A DNA stretch of 64,000 nucleotides from positions 65,342,407-65,406,406 of the forward strand of contig NC_012876.2 in assembly GCF_000003195.3 (NCBI RefSeq), written 5' to 3'. This stretch comes from Sorghum bicolor. Its lineage: Eukaryota > Streptophyta > Magnoliopsida > Poales > Poaceae. The notes beneath the pieces are model-generated. The model searched no databases. It was given only the letters and a program-made list of their open reading frames with translations, and was not told where the DNA came from. Both the position numbers and the translations under genes were made by a program. This document shows, piece by piece, positions 48,546-59,558 of the stretch (positions are counted from its first letter, which is position 1; each line of letters opens with the position of its first letter).

Positions 48546-51500
48546 TCAATAAAGACCCAACAATTTCCACCATAATGCACCAGCAGCTCCCCAAATTACA
48601 GCATTGATGACGGCTGTTATAAAACCCAGCTTGAATACATCTCCAAGGCCAACGTACCCCGCTGCACAAGGAAAACATCAGGTTGCTCAACAGAGAACAA
48701 ATACTCTATTAAACCTTTATTTATCAAAGCCCTTATAATAACCCATAACTAATAAAACAGGCAAATAATTTTGTTCATGTGTACGCGCAGCAGCTTGTGC
48801 TTTCGTTTCACTATATAAGGCTCCATTTGAATTATCATTTCATTGTGTGCACAAATATGAAGATAGTTTTCATGATCAAATACACTGTCATACCTAGCGA
48901 AATAGAAATTGATGCTAACTGCTCTATAAATTGGCATTGAAAACCAAACTCGAAACAAGTATGGAATGTACCAATCCAATGCGGTGGAATGCAAGCAAAC
49001 TTGCAAAATACGGTGCTATTTAACAAAAGAGGTGGAAAAGCACAATTACCTCCAAAGTATACTGCAGATTGCCCGCTACTATAATGTGTCAGTGATCCAA
49101 AGAGGTTTGCATTATATGCCAAAGCAAGTGTTGACATTACAGCTGGCACATCAGCTGCTAAATGCATGGCAAGAAATGCCGAGTATAAAGCTCCAACATG
49201 TGCAGTTTGGCTTGCAAATATATAGTGAATAAAGAAGAATGAGGCCTGAAGAACACCAAATGCTGCAGGCCAGCTCAATGAGAAAGATCGAAGAATCTTG
49301 GCAACACTACTCGATATCCAGGACACAATACCGAGCTTAGTAAGCTGACCAGCCAAACCAACTAAAATAGCAAACCAAGCTAGGGTGTCCCATGCAGACT
49401 TCTCATTCAAACAATCCTCCCAGTTCAGCACTCCAAGCAGAAGAAGTATTGAGAGTCCAATCATTGAAGCAACAACGCTGGATACGCCAATAGTTTGCCT
49501 GCAATATTAGAAACAGGATACACCTTTTTTGTTAACCATAATACTCTTGGCCATAAAGAAAAATATATATGTTAGCTGTCTCCACAATCATGAGTGGAAC
49601 CACAGACTAGTAAAGGAACTTTTCAAGGGAAAACACACAGAACAATGCTGCTTGCACCAATAGAGTGCTGCTCAATGCTCTGTGATGTGAACATTATCAC
49701 AATGACTACTACAGCAGGCACCCGTCAAGAAAGATACTTGTGCTCTTGTGCTGTGTGTATATATACTTACTTGCGTGATCCAAGAACAGTGTAAACGGTG
49801 AAACTAAAAACAAAAGTTCAGTTACTGAAAGTTTAGCTTCAGATTGCAAGTCAAAATCCTCTTTAAAAAGAAAAAACTTACCCAAAAATCCATAATGAGA
49901 CTGCAAGAAGCATCGTTGCAATCATAGCCCATTCATTTTTTGTTACTGGACCCATGTTCTTTAGCTTCTCGGCAGCTAACGCTGGGGCTTCAGGAGTGTC
50001 CTTTATTTCAGGGGGGAATATTTTGTAAATCAAATAAGGAGTCACTAAAATCCCAAGAAGTGCTGGCACGCTAGCAACCTTGAACCAAGTAAACCAATAG
50101 TTTCCGATATTAACACCAATCTCCTCTGCTAACTTCAGACACAACAGGTTCTGTGCAGCCGCTGTCAAGAAGAGAGCACTGGAGTTGGCAGCTGCCTGTC
50201 AATCAAGCATCAGAAACAAGCATAGTAAATCAATTTATCAAATTTTAAATTGCACTAAGGATTAAGTATAGTGCCCATGTTAACGCCACGGCGCCATTTC
50301 AGGGATGTATATGAAAACAATCAAATGAGGCAGTCTGTTCGGCCGGGTTCAGTCATCTGCGGGCGTTTTTGGCCTTCGCCGTTTAGCCTTGCCCTGTCGC
50401 TTTACCTGGGTTTTCGTTTACTTTTCTTTGCTGCCGTAGTCCGTTTGGTTGCTTGGCTTGGGTAACTGTGGTTACCATCCAAGCAACACAGTTTGTAACA
50501 AAAACCTTCTTCTACTTAATGAAAAACGTGCTAAGCACGATCTCGAAAAAAACAATCAAATGAGGAAAAATATGTTACAAACAATATTTATAAATTCCGA
50601 TTGATTCCACCACTCTAGGGGTACAAACTCCCAACGCACAGTTACCATAGCAGCCGTGTCTCTCACTCTCTCTCTCTCTCTCTGAATTTGTTAGTGTGGG
50701 CAACATAAACTTCGGATTTGTATCGATTTGGATTAAGCAATGAAACAATAATTATCCTTCCTATCTCTTCCATATATAGGGCGCTGAGGGGAAAAACTTT
50801 GCCTCATTAGCGATCATAACTATGGGCTGCGTAGTCGGGGTTCTGCTGTGGGCAGAACACGTCTACAACACCACCTTCCAGTCTTCAGTCCGGGAGACAC
50901 CGTTCAAGATCCTCCCCGTAGATCCCACCAACCATCCGCTCCTATGAGCCAGGCGAGACATGGGTCGCTGTGGTGACGAAATCCATGGCCAAACTTCATG
51001 AGCTTCTCCCCTATGTCCACCACCAGCAAGCTCAGGTCATCTACAAGCACTGCGTAGTCAGGGTCCCCTGCTACCATCACAAAACACGGACCCATTCTTA
51101 ACAGTTTGTAAAATTGCTCAGTGTTTTTCAGTATTTCAGAGCAACCAAGGAGGCACTCCCCCTGTAGAGGCCTCTGGCCCCTCCAGTTTCATAAAAAAAA
51201 AACGAGGCACTCACAGAGACTCCCAAGGGAGATCAACTGCAACATTTGTTCTATAAACACAATCTTATACAGAGACATCAATAAGGTAAGGACATAGAGT
51301 AGCAACTGAAATATATAAACAATGAGACTCTGATGTTACTAATGCATTACATCTCATAACTAAAGCAAAACTGTTGGCGACTAATTCGATGAAAAAACAC
51401 TCGAGCAACACTAGAAAAAAGACATTTAACCAGTGCTAGATCTACACAGTGGGCTGTGCAGTAGCAGACTAAGAAGGCTAGATACACAAGAATCTACCAA

Positions 51501-52606
51501 ATTCTTTAGCAAGAAAATGAGTATACATATCTATATCTGTGTATCACTGTGTCCAGAAAACAGCTACCTGAACACTAGACTAGCAAAATGATTTGCATAT
51601 AATACACTACAATTGCCATGAGGTTTCCACTACTGCTTTCTTTGCATTGAGTCAAGTGGTGACCAACAAGGCAACAACCATAACAAATGTTTTTAAGGAT
51701 CAATCTATTCAGTTCTGTGTTATGCAATCAAATGACTCAGAGTACTGCAATCAAGAATGAACAGAGTTTTTCAATGCAGTGGTGATTAGCATCAATTTGG
51801 ATTCCTATAAGACATTGAACAATCTTAAGGCACAGTTTCCATTACTAGGCCCGATCAAGCATTATTTCAAGCGCGTCGTCGTTTCGTTTAATTATTACCT
51901 GTAGCTGCGACTGCACAAGATAAGAGCCGAGTTTCTTTGCCGAGGGGTCGTTGGGCTTGCTTCCCGACGAGAGCGAGAGCGACTTGATGATGGGAAGGAA
52001 AACCCCTCCTGCCCTGGCCGTGGTGCTGGGCATGGCAGGCGAGATGACAGCCTCGCTGATGACAAGGCCATAGGATAGGCCCAAAGTGCTGCGCCCCAGC
52101 CATTTGACGAAGTAGGTGGCGACGCGGTCGCCGAGGCCGGTCTTGACGAAGCCGCGCGCGAAGAAGAAGGAGATGACGATAAGCCAGATGACCTCGTTAG
52201 TGAAGGCCCCGAACGCGGCGGCGAAGGAGAGCGTGCGCGTGGCGACGGTGACGGTGAGGCCGAGGAACGCCCACGCACCGACGGGGAGCGGGGCGAGGAC
52301 GAGCCCCGCGATGGTGGAGAGGAAGATGGAGAGGAGCTGCCAAGCCTGCGAGGTTACCTGGGCCGGCCGCGGCACGAGGAAGCGGACGGCGAGGCCGAGG
52401 GCAAGCGAGATAAAGAGGGGCAGCGGCTTAGCACCACCCGATGCCGCCGGTGCCGGCGCCGGCGCCGGCTTAGGGCTCGGGGTTGCCGAGGAAGCGGGGC
52501 AGCCAGGAGGATCTGCTTCCACGACCACGACCGTCTCAGCGGTCGTCGTCGTCGTCGTCCCTATCTCTATGTCTCCTGTCGCGACGGTGGGATGACTACT
52601 CTTCAT
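48546..52606 (-). CDS. DiT2/DCT-like: Dicarboxylate transporter, left tandem copy, four exons
   Basis: Exons 51899-52606, 49882-50195, 49050-49498 and 48546-48661 (708+314+449+116 nt) give about 528 residues. It belongs to the DASS/SLC13 carboxylate transporters, with many hydrophobic helices (PLFISLALGLAVRFLVP, VIWLIVISFFFARGFV), the ANSSALFLTAAAQ substrate-site motif and SSGQSAVYFGG. Plant DiT2 exchanges malate with glutamate or other dicarboxylates across the plastid inner envelope, and C4 grasses use relatives for C4-acid transport in bundle-sheath chloroplasts. Unlike its neighbour, the N terminus (MKSSHPTVATGDIEIGTTTT, then VVVVEADPPG) is acidic and not transit-peptide-like. Conserved positions differ: QLTKLG for QLTNLG, AADVP for AAGVP, YVGLGD for YVDLPD. 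Intron 1 is 1.7 kb and holds retroelement scraps. It may be diverging, retargeted or decaying; transcript evidence would be needed to tell. Confidence 0.85.
49759..49791 (-). other. Candidate cassette exon (33 nt) in the left transporter copy
   Basis: Within intron 2, GTTTTTAG precedes TTTCACCGTTTACACTGTTC and the segment ends GCAA before GTAAGT, so both splice signals are strong. Inclusion would add 11 residues in frame between exons 2 and 3. Homologues that I recall lack this insertion, so the main gene model omits it. Confidence 0.35.
50331..50549 (+). mobile_element. 5'-truncated LINE 3' end in intron 1
   Basis: The direct repeat AAACAATCAAATGAGG flanks it (50315-50330 and about 50550-50565). 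The insert ends in a short A-run after GCACGATCTCG. It is only about 220 bp, the product of incomplete reverse transcription. It lies antisense to the transporter. Confidence 0.8.
50666..50682. repeat. (CT)n microsatellite
   Basis: A short CTCTCTCTCTCTCTCTC run in intron 1 of the left transporter copy. Confidence 0.8.
50820..51110 (+). mobile_element. Fragment of a gypsy integrase/pol region in intron 1
   Basis: The + strand reads WAEHVYNTTFQSSVRETPFK, which resembles the integrase C-terminal segment of plant gypsy elements (wYNTSFHSSLKTTPFE type). Stops and frameshifts follow. No LTRs were seen nearby. Confidence 0.5.
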
Positions 52607-52689
52607 TCAGAAGTGGACGAGGAGGAGGGACACGGATCCGGTATCCTAGGCATGGACATGGAGGACCAACCGGCCCCGCGCGCCACCAT
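52603..52689 (-). CDS. Upstream ORF overlapping the left transporter start
   Basis: ATG at 52689 opens 28 codons (MVARGAGWSSMSMPRIPDPC, then Ser-rich) ending in TGA that overlaps the main ATG as ATGA. Composition (Arg, Ser, Met, few acids) is more like a plastid transit peptide than the annotated N terminus. It is either a regulatory uORF or the out-of-frame remnant of the old targeting sequence. No transcript evidence. Confidence 0.4.
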   Translation of the reverse strand: MVARGAGWSSMSMPRIPDPCPSSSSTSE

Positions 52690-52869
52690 GCTTGCTGCTC
52701 TCAGCTGCCTCGATCGATCGGTGAGGGCGTTGCGGAGCTGACGTTGAAGCGGTCAACCAGCGGGATGCAAATGCATGTTGTTGGCTGCTGCCCGCTGGCC
52801 GGTTGTGACTTGTGAGTCCATGCCCACACCACAGGCCACAGCCACAGGTTCAGCGACGCGACCGAGACA

Positions 52870-53000
52870 CCGAGTAGGCCTCAGCAGGACTTGCCGATGA
52901 TCTTCTTAGCGACGGCCTCGATCGAGACGTGGATCGGCACGCCCTCGAGGCAGAGACGCACATGGAAGTCCATCGGCATCGGGGCATGCTCGCCGGGGGT
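52870..53000 (-). pseudogene. Small LINE/retroelement-type coding remnant
   Basis: The minus strand reads MPMDFHVRLCLEGVPIHVSI, then EAVAKKIIGKSC and a stop. It resembles the 'LEGxPxHAW...VAxxxxGxxC' phrase of retroelement ORF1 (DUF4283-like) proteins. Too short for certainty. Confidence 0.35.
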
Positions 53001-53057
53001 GGCAAGGCGCCGCCATGGACGCAGCCAGCCGGAGGCTGCGGGGGCGTGGATTCTCTC

Positions 53058-53245
53058 CGATGTTTTAAATAGCGGGCTAAGACGTTTAGCGGTTCATGTC
53101 TAAAACAGCTAATAGCAGAGCTAAATCGGGCTATAGCGGAATATAGCGGCTAAATTGTACATAAACACAAATAGCAGCATTCTGCCTCAAAAGGCTATAG
53201 CGGGCTATAGCGGTAGCTATAGCGGAATATTTAAAACTATGATTC
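53058..53245. mobile_element. Small repeat rich in CTATAGCGG with inverted ends
   Basis: Starts GATGTTTTAAATAGCGGGCTA and ends GCGGAATATTTAAAACTATG, with repeated GGGCTATAGCGG inside. The inverted TTTTAAATA / TATTTAAAA ends suggest a MITE. Confidence 0.5.
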
Positions 53246-53289
53246 TCTCCCGTGCGACAGCTTGGTCGTTGTAGTGGTGATGGGCAAAG

Positions 53290-53450
53290 CATGCCACTAG
53301 TAATAAGGTCATGTTTGGTTGCAGACTTGCAGTTGTTAATAAACTTTAGTTCTCATCGCATCGAATGTTTGACACATGTATAAAGTACTAAACATAGACT
53401 ATTTACGAAACTAAAAACACAACTAGAGAGTAATTTGCGAGATCAATTTT
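53290..53450. mobile_element. Fragment of the second Tourist-like MITE family
   Basis: Contains TGTTTGGTTGCAG, ATCGAATGTTTGACACATGT, AAGTACTAAACATAGACTAT and GAGAGTAATTTGCGAGA, as in 60632-60860; the other half is missing. Confidence 0.5.
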
Positions 53451-55612
53451 TTAATGCATGACTGCAGGTCGGGTCCGCCTGCAACACAACTAGAGCTTGT
53501 CCGGGTCGGGTCCGCCTGCACACTCCACGTACATAAAGTGCGTGTGTTTTTTTAAAAAAAATATAATAAGCTAGAAACTATGGCGCTGGTTGTTTACTCC
53601 ATGCACAGAACTCCTCTTAGCCAAAAAAGATTAGGCCACTCAATCCTTCAGAGATACTCATAAAAATAAAATTTGCATACGAGAGGTGAGTGTATGCACC
53701 ATACTATATTCTTTTAAAAAAGTGTCAGCCTTTAGCAACTAAGAAATTTGACAAACATTAGCTGTCAGTCGTACCGTAGCCACCTCTTGGTTCTCCACCT
53801 GTCACCACCTCTAAGATAGGACTATACAAAACACACCACTACTATATTAGGTGTGTTTGGTTTTCTAGGGCTAGTCTAAGCCTGGCTTAAATTCTAAGCC
53901 AAACCAGCAAAAGCCTAGGTTGAGCAATGCAATTGGCTATTGTTGGTTCTCTGGGTAAGACTGGCTTATAACTAGGCTCTTCACTCGCATCTTCTTGTGC
54001 TCCATCACATCCGTCCTTTTCCCTCCGTCGCGTGCTCCTCGGCTCCTCGCCGAGACCAATAATGGTGGAGGTGCTCCCATCTGCCACCTCTGTACACGTG
54101 CCAGCTCCCTCCCATCCCTCTGCCTTTAAGTGCGATGGCTCCATGCGACATACCCGCGGCCGTGCGTCCCCACGCTCGACAGCCATGGCGCTTCGACAGC
54201 CCATGCCTGCCTGCTGGTAGCCACGATGCCCCGCAACCTATTATGCTCGGCAGCCACGGCGTGACCCCTTTGCGCGTGCCTCGTGCTCCTCTCCGGCAAC
54301 GGCAAGCGCTCCGCCGCCTCTGTCCCTCTCCACGCGGCCGTGTCACCCCCATGCATGCTGGCCTCGTCGACATCAGTGGCATGCATGGTATACGCGGCAC
54401 TGTAACGTGTCCCCGCCGTTGTGATTGGCAGACAACATGGAGCCAGCCAGATCTGGTGGCTAGCGGTACATCTCCAGCACGGTGGCCGGTGACGAATCTT
54501 CGTCTCCAGTAGGCGGATCCCGAGCAAGCATGGTGGCCTAGGATAGGGAGGACACGATGGCCCCTTCTCTCCCATTTCGATGGCCGCGGGTGGTGAACGA
54601 CTGAACGGTGGTGGAGGAGCACTGACAAGTGGGCCCATACACTTGTACAAGCCTAGCTGGCTTAGCTAAAACAATACAGCTTTGACTCCCCTTTTTGGCT
54701 TCCACGAGCCTTAGGCCTTGTTTAGTTCCTAAAAAATTTTGCAAAATTTTTCAGATTCCCCGTCACATCGAATCCTTAAACACATGCATGAAGTATTAAA
54801 TATAGACAAAAATAAAAACTAATTGTACAGTTTGGTCGAAATTGACGAGACGAATCTTTTAAGACTAGTTAGTCCATAATTGGACAATATTTGTCAAATA
54901 CAAACGAAAGAGTTATAGTGTCGATTTTGCAAAATATTTTGGAACTAAACAAGGCCTAAGCTTAGGGTCTACCCAGGCAACCAAAAAGACTGAAAGCTAC
55001 ATTAGAGCATGCCCAACGCAAGCATACATCCATAGTGGTCTTAGATAAAAAGTTTAGTTACATGTAGATTCAGAGCTCCAAGGCTACCATACTCACAATG
55101 GAAACTACAGCTAGCTTTTTTGCTTCTCTGTATTCATCGTACTCTATTTTTCTTTCTCCTACTCTCACATATCGCTTTATACCAGCATCTTTAGTATGAA
55201 GCACTAGTAGCCTGCAGAAGCTCATCTGACAATCTGCAAGCCACTACTTTACCTCCAACTTGGCATCCGAACCTGGCTGGTTAAGGCTACAAGCCACATC
55301 ACCGCGTTGGGGCTGGCCTTATAGAAGCCTGCCAGGCCACCATACACATTACCATGGGTCGAGGCAGCCGAAGCATGCCTTTTTAACCCAAACCAACTCT
55401 GAATTTCGCTATTGAGGTGCTGCTGAGGAGTTAATTTCTTATTCACCGCAACCTTGCCCTTTTAATCCTCCGTTGTCAAATCGTCAAGCATTAGCACATG
55501 CTCTTTCATCAATCTTTGCCCTTTTAGCCACAGTTCTGTACAGTTTTTGTACAGCCGTTCAGGGTGGCGGGCGAGTGTGGTCATCAACAGGCAACACTGC
55601 GCCTCTGCTCAT
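53451..55612. other. Spacer between the transporter duplicates
   Basis: A larger transposon-like unit may span about 53849-54990: GTGTGTTTGGTTTTC at the left and CAACCAAAAAGAC at the right, with GCCTGGCTTA and CTAGCTGGCTTAG near the ends. A complete MITE is nested in it (54714-54956). Open frames at 53887-54650 on both strands have no domain and lie inside this unit. Confidence 0.35.
54714..54956 (+). mobile_element. Complete Tourist-like MITE
   Basis: Perfect termini GGCCTTGTTTAGTTCCT and GGAACTAAACAAGGCC. The flanking triplets are TTA and TAA, so the target duplication is not exact. The interior is typical (TGACGAGACGAATCTTTTAA). Confidence 0.85.
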
Positions 55613-56154
55613 GTATACAGGGCAGGCAAATAGCAGGCTTGGGGAAGCAGGCTATGGCGGCCTCAAAACACAAGATTTGACGCATAGTGCTGTTGGCTTG
55701 GCTGATAAGTCATGGCTGAAAGTATTCACTGATTTTATTGTGAGAGAAAAATACAAAGCGGCAGATAAGCTCAAGTGAATAGGCTATAGATATTCATTCA
55801 TTCATGCATCTTCATGGATTTGATATTTGCCTTGTCGCCGCCGCCGCCTCAAAACACAAGATTTGGGTCATCAAAATTCAAAAGTCACTCATGCATTTAT
55901 TTCCCTTGTGGGGAGGAGATATGGTGGTACATGAATCAAATCAAGGGGTATATAAGATGATCTTTACAACCTACGAAACTCATCTGCTTCCTAGGTTGAT
56001 CATGCTCAAAAACTTTCTAAAGATGAGCGTTCCTCTGTTATTATGCACTCATAGGCACCTCAGAAGGAAAACGAACACCGACCTCCGATGGTGGATCATG
56101 AGGTACTTGTTTAATATATGGTACCATTTTCATGTACTTCTACTGCCCCAAGAC

Positions 56155-59100
56155 TCAATAAAGACCCAAAAATTTCCACCAGAATGCACCAGCAACTCCC
56201 CAGACTACGGCATTGAGTGCGGCTGTTATAAAACCCAGCTTGAATACATCTGGAAGGTCAACATACCCCGCTGCACAAGGAAAACATCAGGTTACTCAGC
56301 AGACAACAAATATTAAAGCCCTTATAATATAAGGATGACCTAACTAATAAAACAAGCAAAGAATTTTCTTCATATGTCTATGCGCAGCAGCTTGTGCTTT
56401 CATTTCATTATAAGGCTCCATTTGAATTATCATTTTGTTGTGTGCACAAATATGAAAGTAGTTTTCAAGATCAAATACACTGTCATACCCCGAGATAGAA
56501 ACTGATGCTAGAGAAGGATTTAGTAAATTGAATCGACGACAAGAACAAAAATGGTGCATCAAAATGTGTTCTACACATTGCAATACCAGTTGAAGCTAAC
56601 CAGTTAATTAACTACTCTATAAATCAGTATTGAAAACCAGGCTCCAAACAAGTATGAAATGCTACCGATCCAACACGGTGGATTGCAAGCAAACTTGAAA
56701 AATATGTATATTCAACAGAAGGGGTGGAAAAGCACAATTACCTCCAAAGTATACTGCAGATTGCCCGCTGCTATAGTGTGTTAGTGCTCCAAAGAGGTTT
56801 GCATTGTATGCCAAAGCAAGTGCCGACATTACAGCTGGCACACCAGCTGCTAAATGCATGGCAAGAAATGCCGAGTATAAAGCTCCAACATGTGCTGTTT
56901 GGCTTGCAAATATATAGTGAATTAAGAAGTATGAGGCCTGAAGAACACCAAATGCTGCAGGCCAGCTCAATGAGAAAGATTGAAGAACCTTGGCAACACA
57001 ATTTGACATCCAGGACACAATCCCGAGGTTAGTAAGCTGCCCAGCCAAACCAACTAAAATAGCAAACCAAGCAAGGGTGTCCCATGCAGACTTCTCATTC
57101 AAACAATCCTCCCAGTTCAGCACTCCAAGCAGAAGAAGTATTGAGAGTCCAATCATTGCAGCAACAACGCTGGATACGCCAATAGCTTCCCTACAATATT
57201 AGAAACAGGATAAGCCATTTTTGTTCCTCATCAATAAAAAAAGGAAAACTGAATAACCATATTGACTCTTGGCCAAAAAGAAAAAAGAATATTTTAGCTG
57301 TCTCCACAATCATGAGTGGAACCACACACTAATAAAGGAACTTTTCAGGGGAAAACACACAGAACAATGCTGCTTACACCAATCGGGTGCTGCTCAGTGT
57401 TCTGTGATGTGAACATTATCACAATGGCTACTACAGCAGGCACCAGTCAAGCAAGATACTTGTGCTCTTGTGCTGTGTGTATATGTACTTACTTGCATGA
57501 ATCCAAGAACAGTGTAAACGGTGAAACTAAAAACAAAAGTTCAGTTACTGAAAGTTTAGCTTCAGATTGCAAGTCAATTCATGGGGAAAATCCTCTTTAA
57601 AAAGAAAAACCTTACCCAAAAATCCATAGTGAGACTGCAAGAAGCATCGTTGCAATCATGACCCATTCATTTTTTGTTACCGGACCCATTAACTTTAGCT
57701 TCTCGGCAGCTAATGCTGGGGCTTCAGGAGTGTCCTTTATTTCTGGGGGGAATATTTTGTAAATCAAATAAGGAGTCACTAAAAGCCCAAGAAGTGCTGG
57801 CACGCTAGCAACCTTGAACCAAGTAATCCATGGGTTTCCGATATTAACACCAATCTCCTCTGCTAACTTCAGACACAACAGGTTCTGTGCAGCCGCTGTC
57901 AAGAAGAGAGCACTGGAGTTGGCAGCTGCCTGCCAATCAAGCATCAGAAAGCAGCAAGTAAATCCATTGATCAATTTTTAAAATGCACTAATGATTAAGA
58001 AGCGAAAACATAACTAGTACAACTACAGAGGACACAGGTACACATAACACATGCAAGAAACAACATGCTCCCTCCATACTCAAAAATAAAGTCGTTTTGG
58101 ACAAGGTTTGGGTCAAACATTGAGAATATAAACCATGAATAACTTTTAAATCGTTGAGTTTGGAAATGTGAAAACTATATGAATAGATTTGCCTTAAAAA
58201 TTATTTAAATAAAACTATACATATATCATTTTTCGATAAATATTTTATAAAACAAGAAGTCAAATTTATGCTTTGGAGACCGTGTCGTTGTCCAAAACGA
58301 CTTTATTTTTGAGTATGGAGGGAGTATAAGAACACTTGCAGGTTGAGGCTTTTCCAATTCAAATGTCAGATTTCAATTTGTTCAAACAAAAATATCTTTA
58401 CCCACAATTAGTTTGTGTGAAAAAAATGGATATCTCACTGCTGCATTGATTACTTATGGTTGTATCTTAGCACATCAAAATTATCCTTACAAGTGCACCC
58501 TTCGCGTCAAATCATAATGCTTACTTAGTACTAAGGACCTTACGGATCAAGAAAATTACCATTGCTCCCTTGTATAAACACATTGGGAGTAGTCTTGAAT
58601 GCAGAGTGCGGTAGACAAAGAAGTGACAGATTATAGTAAAAAAGGGAAAATAAAAACAATTCACATTCATGAATATCTGATACAACAGCGGCATTCATCA
58701 GACTATTAACATCTTCTTAATATAAAACCTGCATGCATCTGCATCATCAAGCATTCAAGCGCATCGTCGTTTAATTATTACCTGTAGCTGCGACTGCACA
58801 AGATAAGAGCCAAGTTTCTTCGCCGATGGGTCGTTGGGCTTGCTTCCCGACGAGAGCGACAGCGACTTGACGATGGGAAGGAAAACCCCTCCTGCCCTGG
58901 CCGTAGTGCTAGGCATGGCAGGCGAGATGAAAGCCTCGCTGATGGCAAGCCCATAGGATAGGCCCAAAGTGCTGCGCCCCAGCCATTTGACGAAGTAGGT
59001 GGCGACGCGGTCGCCGAGGCCGGTCTTGACGAAGCCGCGCGCGAAGAAGAAGGAGATGACGATGAGCCAGATGACCTCGTTAGTGAACGCCCCGAACGCG

Positions 59101-59558
59101 GCGGTGAAGGGGAGCGTGCGCGTGGCGACGGTGGCGGTGAGGCCGAGGAACGCCCACGCACCGACGGGGAGCGGGCCGAGGACGAGCCCCGCGATGGTGG
59201 AGAGGAAGATGGAGAGGAGCTGCCATGCTTCCGGAGTTACCTCGGCCGGCCGCGGCACGAGGAAGCGGACGGCGAGGCCGGCGGCAAGCGAGATGAGGAG
59301 GGGCAGCGGCTTAGCACCGCCCGATGCCTCCGTCGGCGGTGGCGGCGGCTTGGTTTCCGCTTGAGAGGCCGATGCGGATGCGAAGAGCGGGGGCAGGTGG
59401 CGGCGAGGGATAGGTGAGAGGTGGGAGGAGATGCGGGGTGAGAGGGAGAGGGGATTGGGGTAGGGATGGAGTTGCAGTTGGCGGCGGCGAAGGTGGCTAT
59501 GGGGGGTCGGGAGAGGAAGAGCCGGGCAGTGGGTGACGGCGAGCCGGAGGCTCGCCAT
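56155..59558 (-). CDS. DiT2/DCT-like: Plastid dicarboxylate transporter, right tandem copy, four exons
   Basis: Exons 58782-59558, 57616-57929, 56742-57190 and 56155-56270 (777+314+449+116 nt) encode about 551 residues, the normal DiT2 length. The start MASLRLAVTHCPALPL opens a Ser/Arg/Pro/Leu-rich, acid-poor stretch of about 75 residues, a convincing plastid transit peptide. A DASS/SLC13 membrane domain of roughly 12 helices follows. Key motifs: the ANSSALFLTAAAQ substrate site, GLSILLLLGVLNWEDC, LAGQLTNLGIVSWMS, THYSSGQSAVYFGG, and the C terminus GAGYVDLPDVFKLGF to WWKFLGLY, closely like Arabidopsis DiT2.1 as I recall it. It exchanges dicarboxylates (malate, glutamate, possibly oxaloacetate or aspartate) over the chloroplast inner envelope. 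In NADP-ME C4 grasses this type supplies malate to bundle-sheath plastids; that role is inferred here. An ATG 18 codons upstream in frame is less likely the start. Confidence 0.93.
57500..57533 (-). other. Equivalent of the cassette segment in the right copy (34 nt)
   Basis: Same splice-like borders as the 33-nt segment of the left copy, but one base longer (GGATTCATGCAA instead of GGATCACGCAA). Inclusion would break the reading frame and give an early stop. The main gene model omits it. Confidence 0.3.
58068..58324. mobile_element. Stowaway-like MITE in intron 1 of the right transporter copy
   Basis: The ends CTCCCTCCATACTCAAAAAT and ATTTTTGAGTATGGAGGGAG are perfect inverted repeats and continue inward (AAAGTCGTTTTGGAC). 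TA follows the right end, and TG stands where the left TA is expected. Typical of Tc1/mariner-derived Stowaway elements. Confidence 0.9.

Larger units (their letters stand above)
48175..52606. repeat. Left unit of the transporter tandem duplication
   Basis: It pairs with 55613-59558. Similarity begins beyond the 3' end of each gene: AGGCAAATA followed by GGCCTCAAAACACAAGATTT at about 48182-48240 matches about 55625-55680. It continues through the introns, so the genes arose by a genomic tandem copy. The spacing is about 7.5 kb. Confidence 0.8.
55613..59558. repeat. Right unit of the transporter tandem duplication
   Basis: Partner of 48175-52606. A MITE-like insertion of about 100 bp at 55690-55790 (AGTGCTGTTGGCTTGGCTG to GATAAGCTCAAGTGAATAGG) and a Stowaway at 58068 are present only here, so they arrived after duplication. 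Confidence 0.8.

Noticed and set aside
53887..54650. Overlapping frames of about 200 codons on both strands
   Set aside because: Arg/His/Pro-rich without domains, inside a probable transposon unit.
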